DNA from: a bacterium
Lineage (GTDB): Bacteria > Pseudomonadota > Gammaproteobacteria > Pseudomonadales > Moraxellaceae
Direction: 5' to 3'
Length of the DNA stretch: 64,000 nucleotides
Assembly: GCA_029945725.1 (NCBI GenBank)
Contig: JAQSDB010000003.1
Coordinates: forward strand, 124,001-188,000
Part shown: positions 26,694-35,871 of the stretch, piece after piece
Numbering within the stretch: position 1 is the first letter of the stretch
How the letters are laid out: every line of letters begins with the position of its first letter
The notes under the pieces: generated by a model
Database searches by the model: none
What the model saw: the letters and a program-made list of their open reading frames with translations, nothing else
Told to the model about the DNA's origin: nothing
Program-made: the position numbers and the translations under genes

Positions 26694-27776
26694 ATGCTGG
26701 AAAATTTCGCCAAACGACTGCTCGACAACCTCACGGGCGCCGTACTGCTGGTAGACGCCGCGCTTATCGTGCGTTACCTCAATCCTTCTGCCGAAGCGCT
26801 GCTTGCCATGAGCCGTGCCCGTGTCGTGGGCGCCCCGCTCGCCGACTGCTTTGTCGAGATCGGCGACACCGATACCAGTGCCGTACTGCGCGATACGCTG
26901 GCGACCTCACACCCTTTTACCAAGCGTGAGGCGCATATGCGCGTCGGCCTGCAGGAAATCATCGTCGATTACACCGTGGCCCCGCTGATCTCACCCGGCC
27001 ATCCTCCCTCGTTGCTGATTGAAATGCAGCAGATTGACCGGCTGCTGCGCATTTCGCGGGAAGACGCCCTGATTGCCAATCATCAGGCCACGCGCAGCCT
27101 CATTCGCGGTGTTGCCCATGAAATCAAGAATCCTCTCGGTGGCATTCGCGGTGCCGCACAGCTGCTGGCGAAAACACTGAAGACCCCCGAGCTCACCGAA
27201 TACACCAACATCATCATCGAAGAGACAGACCGCCTGCGTAATCTGGCCGACCGCATGCTGGGACCGCGCAAGCTGCCGGAAGTGCAGTCCGTGAACATTC
27301 ACGAATGTCTGGAGCGTGTGCGCTCACTGATGCTGGTGGAAGCGGAAGGCCGCGTGCAGATCGAGCGCGATTACGACCCTTCACTGCCGGAGCTCAATGC
27401 CGATCCGGACCAGCTTATCCAGGCAATCCTGAACATCACCGGCAATGCCCTGCAGGCACTGATGGAAAATCCGGATCAGGAAAATCCCTGCATCACGTTG
27501 CGCACACGCCACCTGCGCCAGTTCACGATTGGTGCGCAACGGCACCGGCTGGTGATGCGCGTCGAGATTATCGATAACGGCCCCGGCATTGCCGAGGCGT
27601 TGCTGGAAAGCATTTTCTACCCGATGGTCAGCGGCCGTGCCAATGGCACCGGTCTTGGCCTCTCGATTGCACAGGACATTGTGCACCAGTACCACGGCCT
27701 GATTGAGTGTGACTCCAGGCCAGGTCGCACCGTGTTCAGTATCTTGTTACCTGTGGAGCAGGAAAATGCCCGATAA
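26694..27776 (+). CDS. glnL: Nitrogen sensor histidine kinase NtrB (GlnL)
   Basis: This cytoplasmic two-component kinase phosphorylates NtrC under nitrogen limitation and is switched to phosphatase by PII. It has 360 residues from the ATG at 26694 (MLENFAKRLLDNLTGAVLLV). An N-terminal PAS domain covers about residues 10-115. The HisKA site GVAHEIKNPLGGIRGAAQLL carries the phospho-accepting H142, and a HATPase domain has DNGPGIAE and GTGLGLSIAQ. There are no membrane segments. It overlaps ntrC by 11 bp. glnA, its usual upstream neighbour, is absent; rimO is there instead. Confidence 0.95.
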   Translation: MLENFAKRLLDNLTGAVLLVDAALIVRYLNPSAEALLAMSRARVVGAPLADCFVEIGDTDTSAVLRDTLATSHPFTKREAHMRVGLQEIIVDYTVAPLISPGHPPSLLIEMQQIDRLLRISREDALIANHQATRSLIRGVAHEIKNPLGGIRGAAQLLAKTLKTPELTEYTNIIIEETDRLRNLADRMLGPRKLPEVQSVNIHECLERVRSLMLVEAEGRVQIERDYDPSLPELNADPDQLIQAILNITGNALQALMENPDQENPCITLRTRHLRQFTIGAQRHRLVMRVEIIDNGPGIAEALLESIFYPMVSGRANGTGLGLSIAQDIVHQYHGLIECDSRPGRTVFSILLPVEQENAR

Positions 27777-29193
27777 AATCTGGATTATTGATGATGACCG
27801 CTCCATTCGCTGGGTGCTTGAAAAGGCACTGATGCAGGAAGGTTTTGCCACCACCACGTTTGAAGACGGCAATTCGGCACTGGCCAAGCTGGAGAAGGAA
27901 CAGCCGGATGCCATCATCAGCGACATTCGCATGCCCGGCATAGACGGCCTCTCGCTGCTGACAAAAATCAGGCTGGAACATCCGAATCTGCCCGTCATCA
28001 TCATGACCGCGCATTCGGATCTGGATTCCGCCGTCTCGTCCTATCAGGGCGGCGCGTTTGAATACCTGCCCAAGCCTTTTGATGTTGACGAGGCCATCGC
28101 ACTGGCAAAGCGTGCGGTCGCGCATCGCCAGGAACAGATGAAGAATACCGGCGCGCCTGCCGAAGACATGGCCACACCGGAAATCATTGGCGAATCGCCG
28201 GCCATGCAGGAAGTGTTTCGCGCCATTGGCCGTCTTTCCAACTCGAACATCACGGTGCTGATCAACGGCGAGTCCGGCACCGGCAAGGAACTGGTGGCGC
28301 ATGCCCTGCACCGCCATTCCCCGCGCGCCAACCGGCCCTTTATTGCCCTGAACATGGCCGCCATTCCGAAAGACCTGATGGAATCAGAATTGTTCGGCCA
28401 TGAGAAAGGTGCCTTTACCGGTGCCAGCACGCAACGCCAGGGCCGCTTTGAACAGGCCAATGGCGGCACACTTTTTCTCGATGAAATCGGTGACATGCCG
28501 CTGGAAACGCAAACCCGTTTGCTGCGCGTGCTGGCCGATGGCGAGTTCTATCGCGTCGGCGGCCATACGCCGGTCAAGGTGGATGTGCGCATCATTGCCG
28601 CCACGCACCAGAATCTTGAGCGCTTTGTGGCCGAAGGAAAATTCCGTGAAGATCTTTTCCATCGCCTGAATGTGATACGCGTTCACATTCCCCGCCTGCG
28701 TGACCGCCGCGAAGACATTCCTGCACTGGCGGCACATTTTCTGGTGCGCGCCGGCCGCGAGCTGAATGTGGAGCACAAGGTCCTGCGTCAGGAAACGGCA
28801 ACTTATCTGCAGCAGCTGGCATGGCCCGGCAATGTGCGCCAGCTGGAAAACACCTGCCGCTGGCTGACCGTGATGGCCTCCGGCCGCGAAATCATGGTGA
28901 GTGACCTGCCCCCCGAACTGCGCCAGAGCAATGATGCCGAAGTCGGCCGCCCGGCACAAAACTGGGAACAGGCACTGGCCGACTGGGCACGCAAGGAGTT
29001 GATGACGGGCAGCGCCCCTTTACTCGACACCGCCATGCCGGCATTCGAAAAAATCATGATTACCACCGCCCTCAATCACACCGGCGGGCGCCGGCGTGAT
29101 GCAGCCGAGATGCTGGGCTGGGGCCGCAATACCCTGACGCGGAAAATCAAGGAGCTGAAAATGGACGTCGCCGGCGAGGATGACGAGGACTGA
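27766..29193 (+). CDS. glnG: Nitrogen response regulator NtrC (GlnG), sigma-54 activator
   Basis: This 475-residue bacterial enhancer-binding protein activates sigma-54 promoters when phosphorylated. The receiver domain has the phospho-acceptor D53 in IISDIRMPG. The AAA+ domain has Walker A GESGTGKE (168-175), the sigma-54-contacting loop GAFTGA (215-220) and LFLDEIGDMP as Walker B. A Fis-type HTH lies at the C-terminus (GRRRDAAEMLGWGRNTLTRK). The ATG at 27766 lies inside the 3' end of ntrB, with GGAG upstream. It is the likely activator of both glnK-amtB promoters in this window and of its own. Confidence 0.96.
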   Translation: MPDKIWIIDDDRSIRWVLEKALMQEGFATTTFEDGNSALAKLEKEQPDAIISDIRMPGIDGLSLLTKIRLEHPNLPVIIMTAHSDLDSAVSSYQGGAFEYLPKPFDVDEAIALAKRAVAHRQEQMKNTGAPAEDMATPEIIGESPAMQEVFRAIGRLSNSNITVLINGESGTGKELVAHALHRHSPRANRPFIALNMAAIPKDLMESELFGHEKGAFTGASTQRQGRFEQANGGTLFLDEIGDMPLETQTRLLRVLADGEFYRVGGHTPVKVDVRIIAATHQNLERFVAEGKFREDLFHRLNVIRVHIPRLRDRREDIPALAAHFLVRAGRELNVEHKVLRQETATYLQQLAWPGNVRQLENTCRWLTVMASGREIMVSDLPPELRQSNDAEVGRPAQNWEQALADWARKELMTGSAPLLDTAMPAFEKIMITTALNHTGGRRRDAAEMLGWGRNTLTRKIKELKMDVAGEDDED

Positions 29194-29223
29194 ACCAGCC
29201 CCGCTCATTCACGGCAAGCAGCA

Positions 29224-29259
29224 ACAAACAAAAGGCGCCCGCAGGCGCCTTTTGTTTGT
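29224..29259. terminator. Bidirectional terminator after ntrC
   Basis: Perfect 16-bp arms (29224-29239 and 29244-29259) enclose a CGCA loop. It lies between ntrC and the convergent DUF3106 gene. Confidence 0.9.
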
Positions 29260-29277
29260 CTCCATCAATGCGGCGTA

Positions 29278-29784
29278 TTACTCACGCTCACGACGACCGC
29301 CTTGCTGGCGCACTTTTTTCTGGTCCTGTTGCAGATCACTCTTCCCGGCACCATTGCCGGATTCCTGGCGCATCTGCTGGCGCTGCTCGGGAGTGGCCTC
29401 ACGAAAACGCTGCTTTCTCGCCTCACGCTCTTCCGGCGAGAGTGACTGCCAGTGTTCACGGATTTTCTCGCGCTGTTCCGGCGGCATTTCGCGAAAGCGC
29501 TGATAACGCTGCTGGATTTCTTCCCGCTTTTCCGGCGGCAGCTGCTGCCAGCGCTGATAGCGGTCACGCAGCTCGCTCTTTTTCTCGGGAGACAGGTCAC
29601 GCCATTTTTGCGCACGCTGGATCATCTTTTCCTGCTGCCCGGGCGGCAGGCTGTCCCAGCGCGTGCGCTCCTGCGCCAGCGCGGCCTGTGTGGGCGCATC
29701 CAGGCTGTCAAAGGAGCGACCCGCCGCCCAGCCCGACGAACCGGCCAGCAACAGCAAGGCCCACAGGATGAACTTAACCTTCAT
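29278..29784 (-). CDS. DUF3106 exported repeat protein
   Basis: A 168-residue periplasmic protein with signal peptide ending at GWAAG. The body is a highly charged helix built of repeated units (RYQRWQQLPPEKREEIQQRY, then HWQSLSPEEREARKQRF) characteristic of DUF3106, ending in a Gln/Arg-rich tail. It overlaps the anti-sigma gene by 11 bp and closes an operon of ECF sigma, anti-sigma and DUF3106. The repeats recall periplasmic stress proteins of the CpxP/Spy/ZraP kind, but no function is established. Confidence 0.82.
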   Translation of the reverse strand: MKVKFILWALLLLAGSSGWAAGRSFDSLDAPTQAALAQERTRWDSLPPGQQEKMIQRAQKWRDLSPEKKSELRDRYQRWQQLPPEKREEIQQRYQRFREMPPEQREKIREHWQSLSPEEREARKQRFREATPEQRQQMRQESGNGAGKSDLQQDQKKVRQQGGRRERE

Positions 29785-30130
29785 GGGGCGCCTCGCTCAT
29801 GACCGCCAGCATGTCCATATCCTCCAGCAACTGCAGATCCTCATCCGGCATCACCGCCGCACTGGTCATGGCCACCGTCTGTGCCGGCGCTGCATCCGGC
29901 TTGTGACCAAAGGGCACAACGAGAACCACGGCGAGAACGGCCGCCACGGCAAAGCCGCCCGCCAGCCACCAGGGATGACGACTGCGCTGCGCTGACTGCG
30001 CCGCAATCTGCGCACGCGTCGCCGCCAGTGCGGCATCCAGCAGGGGATCATGGCGGGAAGCCGTCTTGTCCAGAGTGTCACGCAATGCAGCGGCCAGCTC
30101 GCGGTCGCGCGGATCGAGTTCAGTCATCAT
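29774..30130 (-). CDS. Putative membrane anti-sigma factor (DUF3619-like)
   Basis: A 118-residue single-pass protein: a cytoplasmic helical N-terminus (LDPRDRELAAALRDTLDKTA), one membrane helix at about residues 53-73 (WWLAGGFAVAAVLAVVLVV), and a short acidic periplasmic tail (DEDLQLLEDMDMLAVMSE). It lacks the zinc-binding HxxxCxxC of ZAS anti-sigma factors. Its ATG overlaps the stop of the sigma factor gene, and this topology next to an ECF sigma gene is why I call it an anti-sigma candidate. Confidence 0.7.
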   Translation of the reverse strand: MMTELDPRDRELAAALRDTLDKTASRHDPLLDAALAATRAQIAAQSAQRSRHPWWLAGGFAVAAVLAVVLVVPFGHKPDAAPAQTVAMTSAAVMPDEDLQLLEDMDMLAVMSEAPHEG

Positions 30131-30692
30131 TACTCACCTCCAGTCGGGCAGGCCCGGCATCATCAAGTCGGCCACGCAGGGCATGCAGCGCACGCGACAA
30201 GTGCGTTTTCACGCTGCCCTCGGAGCAGCCCATGGCGTCAGCAGTTCCGGCCGTATCCAGCCCCTCCCAGATACGCAGCATAAAAACCTGTTGCTGACGC
30301 AACGGCAGATCGGCCAGCGCCGCCTGCACCGTCTCCATGTCGCGTGCCCGCTCCAGCAACAGTGCAGGATCGGAACTGGCCTGCTCGGGAATATCCGCCC
30401 AGGGATCGGCATCAGGATCATCGGCCGGCGCACTCAGCCAGGTAAACCAGCGCCCCCGGCGTGTCCGGCTGCGATGCCAGTCCATGATGCGGCTTTGCAA
30501 AATGGTCTGGAACAAGGGCCCCCACTCGGCAGCCGGCTTGTGCGCATAGCGCGTGGCCAGTGCCAGCATGCTGTCCTGCACAATATCCAGCGCTGCCTCG
30601 CGGTCGCGCGTGGAAATCTCGGCCATGACCTGCGCCCGGCGGCCAACACCACGCAAAAAAGCATCCAGGCTGACAGGGACAAGCGGGGTCAT
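30120..30692 (-). CDS. ECF-type RNA polymerase sigma factor
   Basis: A 190-residue sigma-70 family protein of the extracytoplasmic-function group. Region 2 includes ALDIVQDSMLALATRYA and RIMDWHRSR. Region 4 is LADLPLRQQQVFMLRIWEGL with the HTH AMGCSEGSVKTHLSRALHAL. The frame is open much farther upstream (to 31031), but the ATG at 30692 has AAGGAT seven bases before it and gives the normal ECF length. First gene of the sigma / anti-sigma / DUF3106 operon. The signal sensed is unknown. Confidence 0.85.
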   Translation of the reverse strand: MTPLVPVSLDAFLRGVGRRAQVMAEISTRDREAALDIVQDSMLALATRYAHKPAAEWGPLFQTILQSRIMDWHRSRTRRGRWFTWLSAPADDPDADPWADIPEQASSDPALLLERARDMETVQAALADLPLRQQQVFMLRIWEGLDTAGTADAMGCSEGSVKTHLSRALHALRGRLDDAGPARLEVSNDD

Positions 30693-31131
30693 GAGATCCT
30701 TGGGCAGTGCGGCGGCCGACTTACGATACGCAAGCCCCCTCGCGTCAACAACACGCATCTCGCAATACGGTGAACAGGCCGTCGTCTTGCGGACGATCGA
30801 CGCAGCGAGACCCGATGTCATAACACAATGCCTGCTGCTCATGATCAATTCCCTGATGACGGTACCTGCAGAAACGCATGCCATTACCGGCCTCTGCCTG
30901 ACTGTAAACGCGCGGCCAGAGAATCGGTTGACAGCCGCGAGGTCACGCGCAGGAAGCTGGGCAGCGCAACCCCGGCAGCGGGCGGGAAAAGGCAGGTGAA
31001 GCCGGCTGCACGGGAGTACGCAGCGGATCATGTCGGCACGGCGGCCGGAGTCAGGCTCTGTGGCCAGAGGTTATTGGCGAAGGGGACTGGCAATACCTGA
31101 TGGAGGCCGTCGCGCAGCCTCCATCACTCCC
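30693..31131. other. Non-coding gap upstream of the ECF operon
   Basis: These 439 bp hold no credible gene. On the minus strand there is a TTGACG element at 30748-30743, but no -10 at a good distance. The only other structure is the inverted repeat at 31099-31125 near the end of the neighbouring secreted-protein gene. Confidence 0.6.
31099..31125 (-). terminator. Inverted repeat after the 31.1 kb secreted-protein gene
   Basis: GATGGAGGC and GCCTCCATC form perfect 9-bp arms around a nine-base loop, just after the stop on the minus strand. There is no T-tract, so termination efficiency is uncertain. Confidence 0.45.
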
Positions 31132-31602
31132 TCATTTCTTGCGCTCGGCCGGGCGGCTTTCCGGCTTCGGAGCACGCGCCTGCGGGTCAGGAATATCGCC
31201 CTCATCACTGCGCGACCAGGTCTTGCCATCGAAGCCTGTGCCTTCCATTTTGCGCGACCAGGTCTTCTTGCTCTTGTCAAAAGTCGTCGTCACGTTACGG
31301 GTGGCTGTCTTGCCATCGGGATTGGTCAACACTTCCTTACGACTGAAGCTGCCCTCTGTCACCGTTTGCTCAATCTTGTGCTTGAAGACCCTGCCATCGG
31401 CCATCTTGCGTGTGCTTTCCTCGGTAAAACTTTCCGGTGGTGCGGCCTGCTGGCCACGCTGGTTTTGCCGGGGGGCATCGTCCTGCATGCCCATGGGCGA
31501 AGCAGCCGCATCGGGCCTGGCGGCCAGAGGGGCGGCGTCAACCAGTGCGACGCCGGCACCCAGGGTGAGTGCCAGCAACAAGGCGTAAGAACGTGGTTTC
31601 AT
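31132..31602 (-). CDS. Exported protein of unknown function
   Basis: A 156-residue protein I do not recognise. It has a Sec signal ([20 protein letters not shown], cleavage near VDAA) and a Pro/Gln-rich segment. A central ~70-residue region of short charged beta-like stretches repeats Trp-Ser-Arg and Lys-Thr patterns ([20 protein letters not shown]). The C-terminus is charged and Pro-rich. The repeated KTWSR unit suggests an internal duplication. It stands alone on the minus strand, upstream of the ECF operon and divergent from trmL. Confidence 0.65.
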   Translation of the reverse strand: MKPRSYALLLALTLGAGVALVDAAPLAARPDAAASPMGMQDDAPRQNQRGQQAAPPESFTEESTRKMADGRVFKHKIEQTVTEGSFSRKEVLTNPDGKTATRNVTTTFDKSKKTWSRKMEGTGFDGKTWSRSDEGDIPDPQARAPKPESRPAERKK

Positions 31603-31688
31603 GCGGTGGATTCCTGTCCAGTGAAGTTACCGAGTCTGCGTCCTCTGTCCGCGCCAGGCAACTCCCCGCTCAGCGATGACGATGCCGG

Positions 31689-31717
31689 TTGGCCGCAACC
31701 GCCACGCTGTCTACACT
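31689..31717 (+). promoter_or_regulatory. Possible sigma-70 promoter of trmL
   Basis: TTGGCC (31689-31694) and TACACT (31712-31717) are 17 bp apart, each matching four of six consensus bases. The start would fall about 30 bp before the trmL GTG. Confidence 0.3.
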
Positions 31718-31752
31718 GGCGTCCCGCCATCATCGTCACCCGGATTCACACT

Positions 31753-32217
31753 GTGCTGCATATCGTGCTCTACCAGCCGGAAATTCCCGGCAACACCGGC
31801 AATATCATTCGCCTCTGCGCCAATACCGGAGCACGACTGCATCTCGTGCGTCCTTTGGGTTTTGATCTGGACGACAGCAAACTGAAGCGCGCCGGTCTCG
31901 ACTATCACGAATGGGCCGAGATGAAAGTGCATGACTCGCTGGAAGATTTTCTGGCAGTAATAAAGCCGCCACGGTTATTTGCCTTCACCACCAAAGGCTC
32001 GCGTCCCTATCACGACCTTGCCGTTGCTGAAGGTGATGCCTTTTTGTTCGGCCCGGAAACACGCGGCCTGCCCGTGGACATCCTGCAGGCCCTTACCGCC
32101 GAACAGCGCCTGCGCCTGCCCATGCGCGCAGAAAGCCGCAGCCTGAATTTATCCAACAGCGTGGCCGTGGTGGTATATGAAGCGTGGCGGCAGATGGGGT
32201 TTGCGGGCGGGCAATGA
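31753..32217 (+). CDS. trmL: tRNA (cytidine/uridine-34-2'-O)-methyltransferase TrmL
   Basis: This SPOUT-class methyltransferase modifies the wobble base of tRNA-Leu isoacceptors. It has 154 residues from a GTG at 31753 ([20 protein letters not shown]). The knot motifs are visible: N-terminal [25 protein letters not shown] and the C-terminal [19 protein letters not shown]. The longer upstream frame is not conserved, so the GTG start is preferred. It is convergent with the cyd operon. Confidence 0.93.
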   Translation: MLHIVLYQPEIPGNTGNIIRLCANTGARLHLVRPLGFDLDDSKLKRAGLDYHEWAEMKVHDSLEDFLAVIKPPRLFAFTTKGSRPYHDLAVAEGDAFLFGPETRGLPVDILQALTAEQRLRLPMRAESRSLNLSNSVAVVVYEAWRQMGFAGGQ

Positions 32218-32254
32218 TGGGGCCCGGGGGCAAGGCGGCCCCTGTCGTTTGCCG

Positions 32255-32554
32255 TCAGATGCCGGCCTGGGCTTTTAGCAGCAGCACATAACCCGTCAGC
32301 AGCAGCGGCCAGGCCAGCAAAGGGCCGAACAATACCCGCCAGGCGCGAAGCTCCGGCCTGAAACCGACACCGTGTACAAAGCCCCCACTGACGCCCAGCA
32401 TGACCAGCATCAGCAAGGGATGGCTGTAATGCCCGTCTGCAGGGAGCATGGCGCCAGGATGAATGAGCAAGAGCAGCGCCAGCGGCACTGCCAGCAAAAG
32501 CGACAGCGCACGCAGCCACGGGCTGGTCCACCACCAGCCGTTATTTGCCGGCAT
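32255..32554 (-). CDS. ybgE: Cyd operon protein YbgE
   Basis: A 99-residue membrane protein with three hydrophobic segments, the last gene of the cytochrome bd operon. The conserved VMLGVSGGFVHGVGFRP motif matches the YbgE family. Its role is accessory and not well established. The ATG at 32554 lies within the last codons of cydX, overlapping by 14 bases in another frame, so the two are translationally coupled. Confidence 0.85.
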   Translation of the reverse strand: MPANNGWWWTSPWLRALSLLLAVPLALLLLIHPGAMLPADGHYSHPLLMLVMLGVSGGFVHGVGFRPELRAWRVLFGPLLAWPLLLTGYVLLLKAQAGI

Positions 32555-32654
32555 TTTCCTCGTCCATGTCCTGCGTCACTTCCAGCCACATTGCATTCAG
32601 GATCGCAAAGCTGCAGGCCAGCCCCACGCCGAGTACCCACGCGAAATACCACAT
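32541..32654 (-). CDS. cydX: Cytochrome bd small subunit CydX
   Basis: A 37-residue single-helix subunit of the cytochrome bd oxidase needed for its stability and haem environment. The peptide begins MWYFAWVLGVGLACSFAILN, the hallmark CydX opening, and continues with AMWLE and an acidic tail ending in GK. It starts 12 bp after the cydB stop and overlaps ybgE. It is too short for default gene callers and easily missed. Confidence 0.93.
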   Translation of the reverse strand: MWYFAWVLGVGLACSFAILNAMWLEVTQDMDEENAGK

Positions 32655-32666
32655 GATGTCTGCCTC

Positions 32667-33806
32667 TCAATACACACTGTGCTGGTTGTCGTCGATGTTT
32701 TTTGTGGTCACTTTTCCCCACATCTTCCAGTAGCACCAGAGCGTGTAGGAAAGAATGACCGGTACAAAAATGCAGGCAGCCACCAGCATGATGCCGAGGG
32801 TCATGCGGCTTGAAGTGGCATCCCACACGGTGAGGCTCGATGCCGGATCAATGCTCGACGGCATGATGAAGGGGAACAGTGCAAAACCGGCCGTGAGTAT
32901 GGTGCCGGTAATGGCCACTGCACTGCCAAGAAAGGCCGGCGCTGCCCGTTTCATCTGCGCCATCAGCAGCGCCAGCACGGCACCCAGCACACCCGCCAGC
33001 GGTGCCGCCAGCGTCCACGGATACCGCGTGTAATTGGCGAGCCAGCCGGCATTATTCCGGTCAACGGTTTTATCAAGCGGACTCAGTGCAGCCCCCGCAT
33101 CCAGCGCGCTGCTCAGGTGATAACCCTGCATGCCGTAACTGACCCAGAAACCGGCCGCGACAAAGCAGAACAGGTACACCAGCGCCGAAAGCTGCAGGCC
33201 GCGCCGTGCACGTTCCTGTAACTCGCCGTCAGTGCGCATCATCAACCAGCTGCCACCATGCATGACCAGCATGCTGACACTGACCACACCGGCAAGCAGG
33301 CCGAAGGGGTTCAGCAAAGCGAAAAACGATCCGCTGTAGGTGGAACGCATGGTGTCGTCATAACTGAAAGGCAGGCCGATAAAAAGATTGCCGAAGGCCA
33401 CGCCAAACACCAGTGCCGGCACCAGCGAGCCGGCAAACAGCGCCCAGTCCCAGCTGCGGCGCCAGCGCGGATCTTCAATCTTGCTGCGGTAATCAAAACC
33501 CACCGGGCGAAAGAAGAGCGCAAACAGCACCAGCATCATGGCCCAGTAAAATCCGGAAAAGGCAGCGGCATACACCAGCGGCCATGCCGCAAACAAGGCA
33601 CCGCCGGCCGTCACCAGCCAGACCTGGTTACCTTCCCAGTGCGGGCCGATGGTATTGAAAATGACGCGGCGCTCGTTATCGTTTTTGCCAATAAACGGCA
33701 TCAGCACCACTGCACCAATATCAAAACCGTCCGTAAGTGCAAAACCGATGAGCAGTACGCCGATCAATCCCCACCACGCCAGCTTCAGCATTTCATAATC
33801 AAACAT
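32667..33806 (-). CDS. cydB: Cytochrome bd ubiquinol oxidase subunit II
   Basis: This 379-residue integral membrane subunit of the high-affinity terminal oxidase has about eight to nine helices. The start is the ATG at 33806 ([19 protein letters not shown]), overlapping the end of cydA by 8 bp. Conserved landmarks are [14 protein letters not shown], the [20 protein letters not shown] loop and the C-terminal [15 protein letters not shown]. The reaction is quinol oxidation with O2 reduction to water, without proton pumping. Confidence 0.96.
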   Translation of the reverse strand: MFDYEMLKLAWWGLIGVLLIGFALTDGFDIGAVVLMPFIGKNDNERRVIFNTIGPHWEGNQVWLVTAGGALFAAWPLVYAAAFSGFYWAMMLVLFALFFRPVGFDYRSKIEDPRWRRSWDWALFAGSLVPALVFGVAFGNLFIGLPFSYDDTMRSTYSGSFFALLNPFGLLAGVVSVSMLVMHGGSWLMMRTDGELQERARRGLQLSALVYLFCFVAAGFWVSYGMQGYHLSSALDAGAALSPLDKTVDRNNAGWLANYTRYPWTLAAPLAGVLGAVLALLMAQMKRAAPAFLGSAVAITGTILTAGFALFPFIMPSSIDPASSLTVWDATSSRMTLGIMLVAACIFVPVILSYTLWCYWKMWGKVTTKNIDDNQHSVY

Positions 33807-35385
33807 GACCTGATCCTCCTGCTTCGGCCTGTGCGGCATTTTTTTCAAAATGATAACGGCCGGTATGCAGGCTGGACGGCCCCTGCCTTGCAAACCTGAT
33901 CATCAGGTACATTTCGGCAACGAGCAGTGCTGTATAAAACACGACAAGTGCCACCATCGAGCCCATGACATCGCCCTGACTGAGCGTGGAGGCCGACATG
34001 TACGTGGGCAGGATTTCGCCGATGGACCAGGGCTGGCGACCATGCTCTGCGACAATCCAGCCGGTCTGTGCCGCAATCCATGGCAGCGGCAGACTGAACA
34101 GGGCCAGACGCAGCAACCAGGGCTTGTGTTCGGCATCACGCCGTGCCGATGACCAGAAGGCCCAGACAAACACCAGCAGCATGATCACGCCGCAGCCGAC
34201 CATGATGCGAAACGCCCAGAAAATAATGCCCACGGTCGGGATCGTATCCCGGGTGGCCGCATCAATCTGTGCCTCGGTCGCATCGGTCACATTCGGCGTG
34301 TACTTTTTCAGCAGCAGGCCATAACCCAGATCTTTTTTGACAAGGTCAAAGGACTCGCGGTTTTGCGGCGTGTCTTCGCCACTGCGGAGTTTCTGCAAAA
34401 GCGCATAGGCCGTCATGCCGTTGCGGATACGGATCCTGTGCCCGTCCATGAGGTCCTGCAGTCCGAGCACCGGCTCAGTGAGGGAACGCGTGGCGATAAT
34501 TCCCATGACATAGGGAATTCTTATCGCGTAATCCGTGCGCTGCTCTTTCTGGTTGGGCCAGCCCACCACTGTGAAAGAAGCCGGCGGCTTTTCGGTTTCC
34601 CATGCGGCCTCGATCGAGGCCAGTTTGACCTTCTGCACTTCACCAAGCTCATAGCCGGATTCATCACCGAGCACGATCACTGACAGCGCCGAGGCCAGGC
34701 CAAATGCCGCCGCAATGGTGAACGAGCGGCGCGCAAATCCCATGTCACGTTTTTTCAGCAGGTAGTAACTGGAAATCGCCAGCACGAACACCGAGCCGGT
34801 GACGTAACCGGCGGCCACCGTGTGCACAAACTTTACCTGTGCCACCGGATTCAGGATCAATGCCGAAAACGAGGTAAGTTCCATGCGCATGGTGTGATAG
34901 TTGAATTCCGCGCCCACCGGATTCTGCATCCAGGCATTGGCAATCAATATCCACAGGGCAGAAAGGTTGGTACCGACGGCAACCAGCCAGGTCACCCCCA
35001 GATGCTGCAGCCGGCTCAGGCGATCCCAGCCAAAGAAAAACATGCCGACAAAGGTGGACTCCAGAAAGAACGCCATCATGCCTTCGATCGCCAGCGGTGC
35101 CCCGAAAATATCACCGACGTAGTGCGAGTAATACGCCCAGTTGGTGCCGAACTGGAATTCCAGCGTCAACCCCGTGGTCACGCCCAGTGCAAAGTTGATT
35201 CCGAAAAGCTTGCCCCAGAATTTCACCATGTCCTTGTAGACTTCCTTTCCCGTCATCACATAGACCGACTCCATGATGGCCAGCAAAAATGCCAGCCCCA
35301 GCGTCAGCGGCACAAACAGGAAGTGATACATCGCCGTCATGGCAAATTGCAGGCGAGACAGGTCGACAACGGTTTCCGTGATCAT
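33799..35385 (-). CDS. cydA: Cytochrome bd ubiquinol oxidase subunit I
   Basis: This catalytic 528-residue subunit carries haems b558, b595 and d. The start is the ATG at 35385 ([20 protein letters not shown]); H21 is the conserved haem ligand near the N-terminus. The quinol-binding Q-loop is long, as in the E. coli-type bd oxidases, judging by total length (E. coli 522). [18 protein letters not shown] is the conserved late motif. It follows cydP closely and is coupled to cydB. No FNR box could be found upstream. Confidence 0.96.
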   Translation of the reverse strand: MITETVVDLSRLQFAMTAMYHFLFVPLTLGLAFLLAIMESVYVMTGKEVYKDMVKFWGKLFGINFALGVTTGLTLEFQFGTNWAYYSHYVGDIFGAPLAIEGMMAFFLESTFVGMFFFGWDRLSRLQHLGVTWLVAVGTNLSALWILIANAWMQNPVGAEFNYHTMRMELTSFSALILNPVAQVKFVHTVAAGYVTGSVFVLAISSYYLLKKRDMGFARRSFTIAAAFGLASALSVIVLGDESGYELGEVQKVKLASIEAAWETEKPPASFTVVGWPNQKEQRTDYAIRIPYVMGIIATRSLTEPVLGLQDLMDGHRIRIRNGMTAYALLQKLRSGEDTPQNRESFDLVKKDLGYGLLLKKYTPNVTDATEAQIDAATRDTIPTVGIIFWAFRIMVGCGVIMLLVFVWAFWSSARRDAEHKPWLLRLALFSLPLPWIAAQTGWIVAEHGRQPWSIGEILPTYMSASTLSQGDVMGSMVALVVFYTALLVAEMYLMIRFARQGPSSLHTGRYHFEKNAAQAEAGGSGHV

Positions 35386-35386
35386 C

Positions 35387-35605
35387 TCAGGGCTCCGGGA
35401 CAGAAGAAGAAAGCGGATGTGCGGGCCGCACGAAAGCAGTCCCGAAAAACTGTTGATCCATGCGCTGCGTGCCATCGACAGCAGCGGGCGGCGCATCAAA
35501 CCAGATGATTTTTATCAGAAAGAGGAGCGTGAACTTCAGCAGCAGAACCAGCGCCATATCCCGCACCCGCGGAATGCGCCAGGACGAGCGTGGTTTTCTG
35601 GCCAT
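35387..35605 (-). CDS. cydP: Cytochrome bd putative small subunit CydP
   Basis: A 72-residue protein immediately upstream of cydA, with a basic N-terminus ([16 protein letters not shown]), one membrane helix ([20 protein letters not shown]) and the Pro-rich post-helix segment ([10 protein letters not shown]) seen in CydP. The stop is one base from the cydA ATG. It carries ~20 extra residues at the C-terminus compared with what I would expect for a minimal CydP, ending in a Pro/Ser-rich tail. It probably helps assemble or stabilise cytochrome bd. Confidence 0.78.
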   Translation of the reverse strand: MARKPRSSWRIPRVRDMALVLLLKFTLLFLIKIIWFDAPPAAVDGTQRMDQQFFGTAFVRPAHPLSSSVPEP

Positions 35606-35763
35606 CGAGTGCCTCTGCGATCATGCGTGAAGCCGCATTGCCGGCACGCCTGCCACAGGCAGCCGCGCCGGATCATGGCCGGTAATGTACGCCCGGCCAG
35701 CCTCTTTGGCGACAAGACAAAATGCCGCAGCGCGTATGCCGGGCAGCCGCTCCGGCATGACGG

Positions 35764-35803
35764 CAAAAAAATACCGCCGGCACTTCCGTGAAGGCGGCGG
35801 TAT
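35764..35803 (-). terminator. Terminator of the 35.9 kb exported-protein gene
   Basis: On the minus strand ATACCGCCG and CGGCGGTAT enclose a longer internal loop, and seven T residues follow. It lies about 70 bp beyond the stop. Confidence 0.75.
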
Positions 35804-35871
35804 CGACCGGGCAGCAAGCAGATCACTCCTGAGCGCATGATCCCTTGCCGCACTGTCAGTGCGGGCAAGAC

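Noticed and set aside
35606-35871. FNR/Anr box for the cyd operon
   Set aside because: No TTGAT-N4-ATCAA or near match is present ahead of cydP; regulation may lie with another factor such as ArcA/RoxR, for which I see no reliable site.
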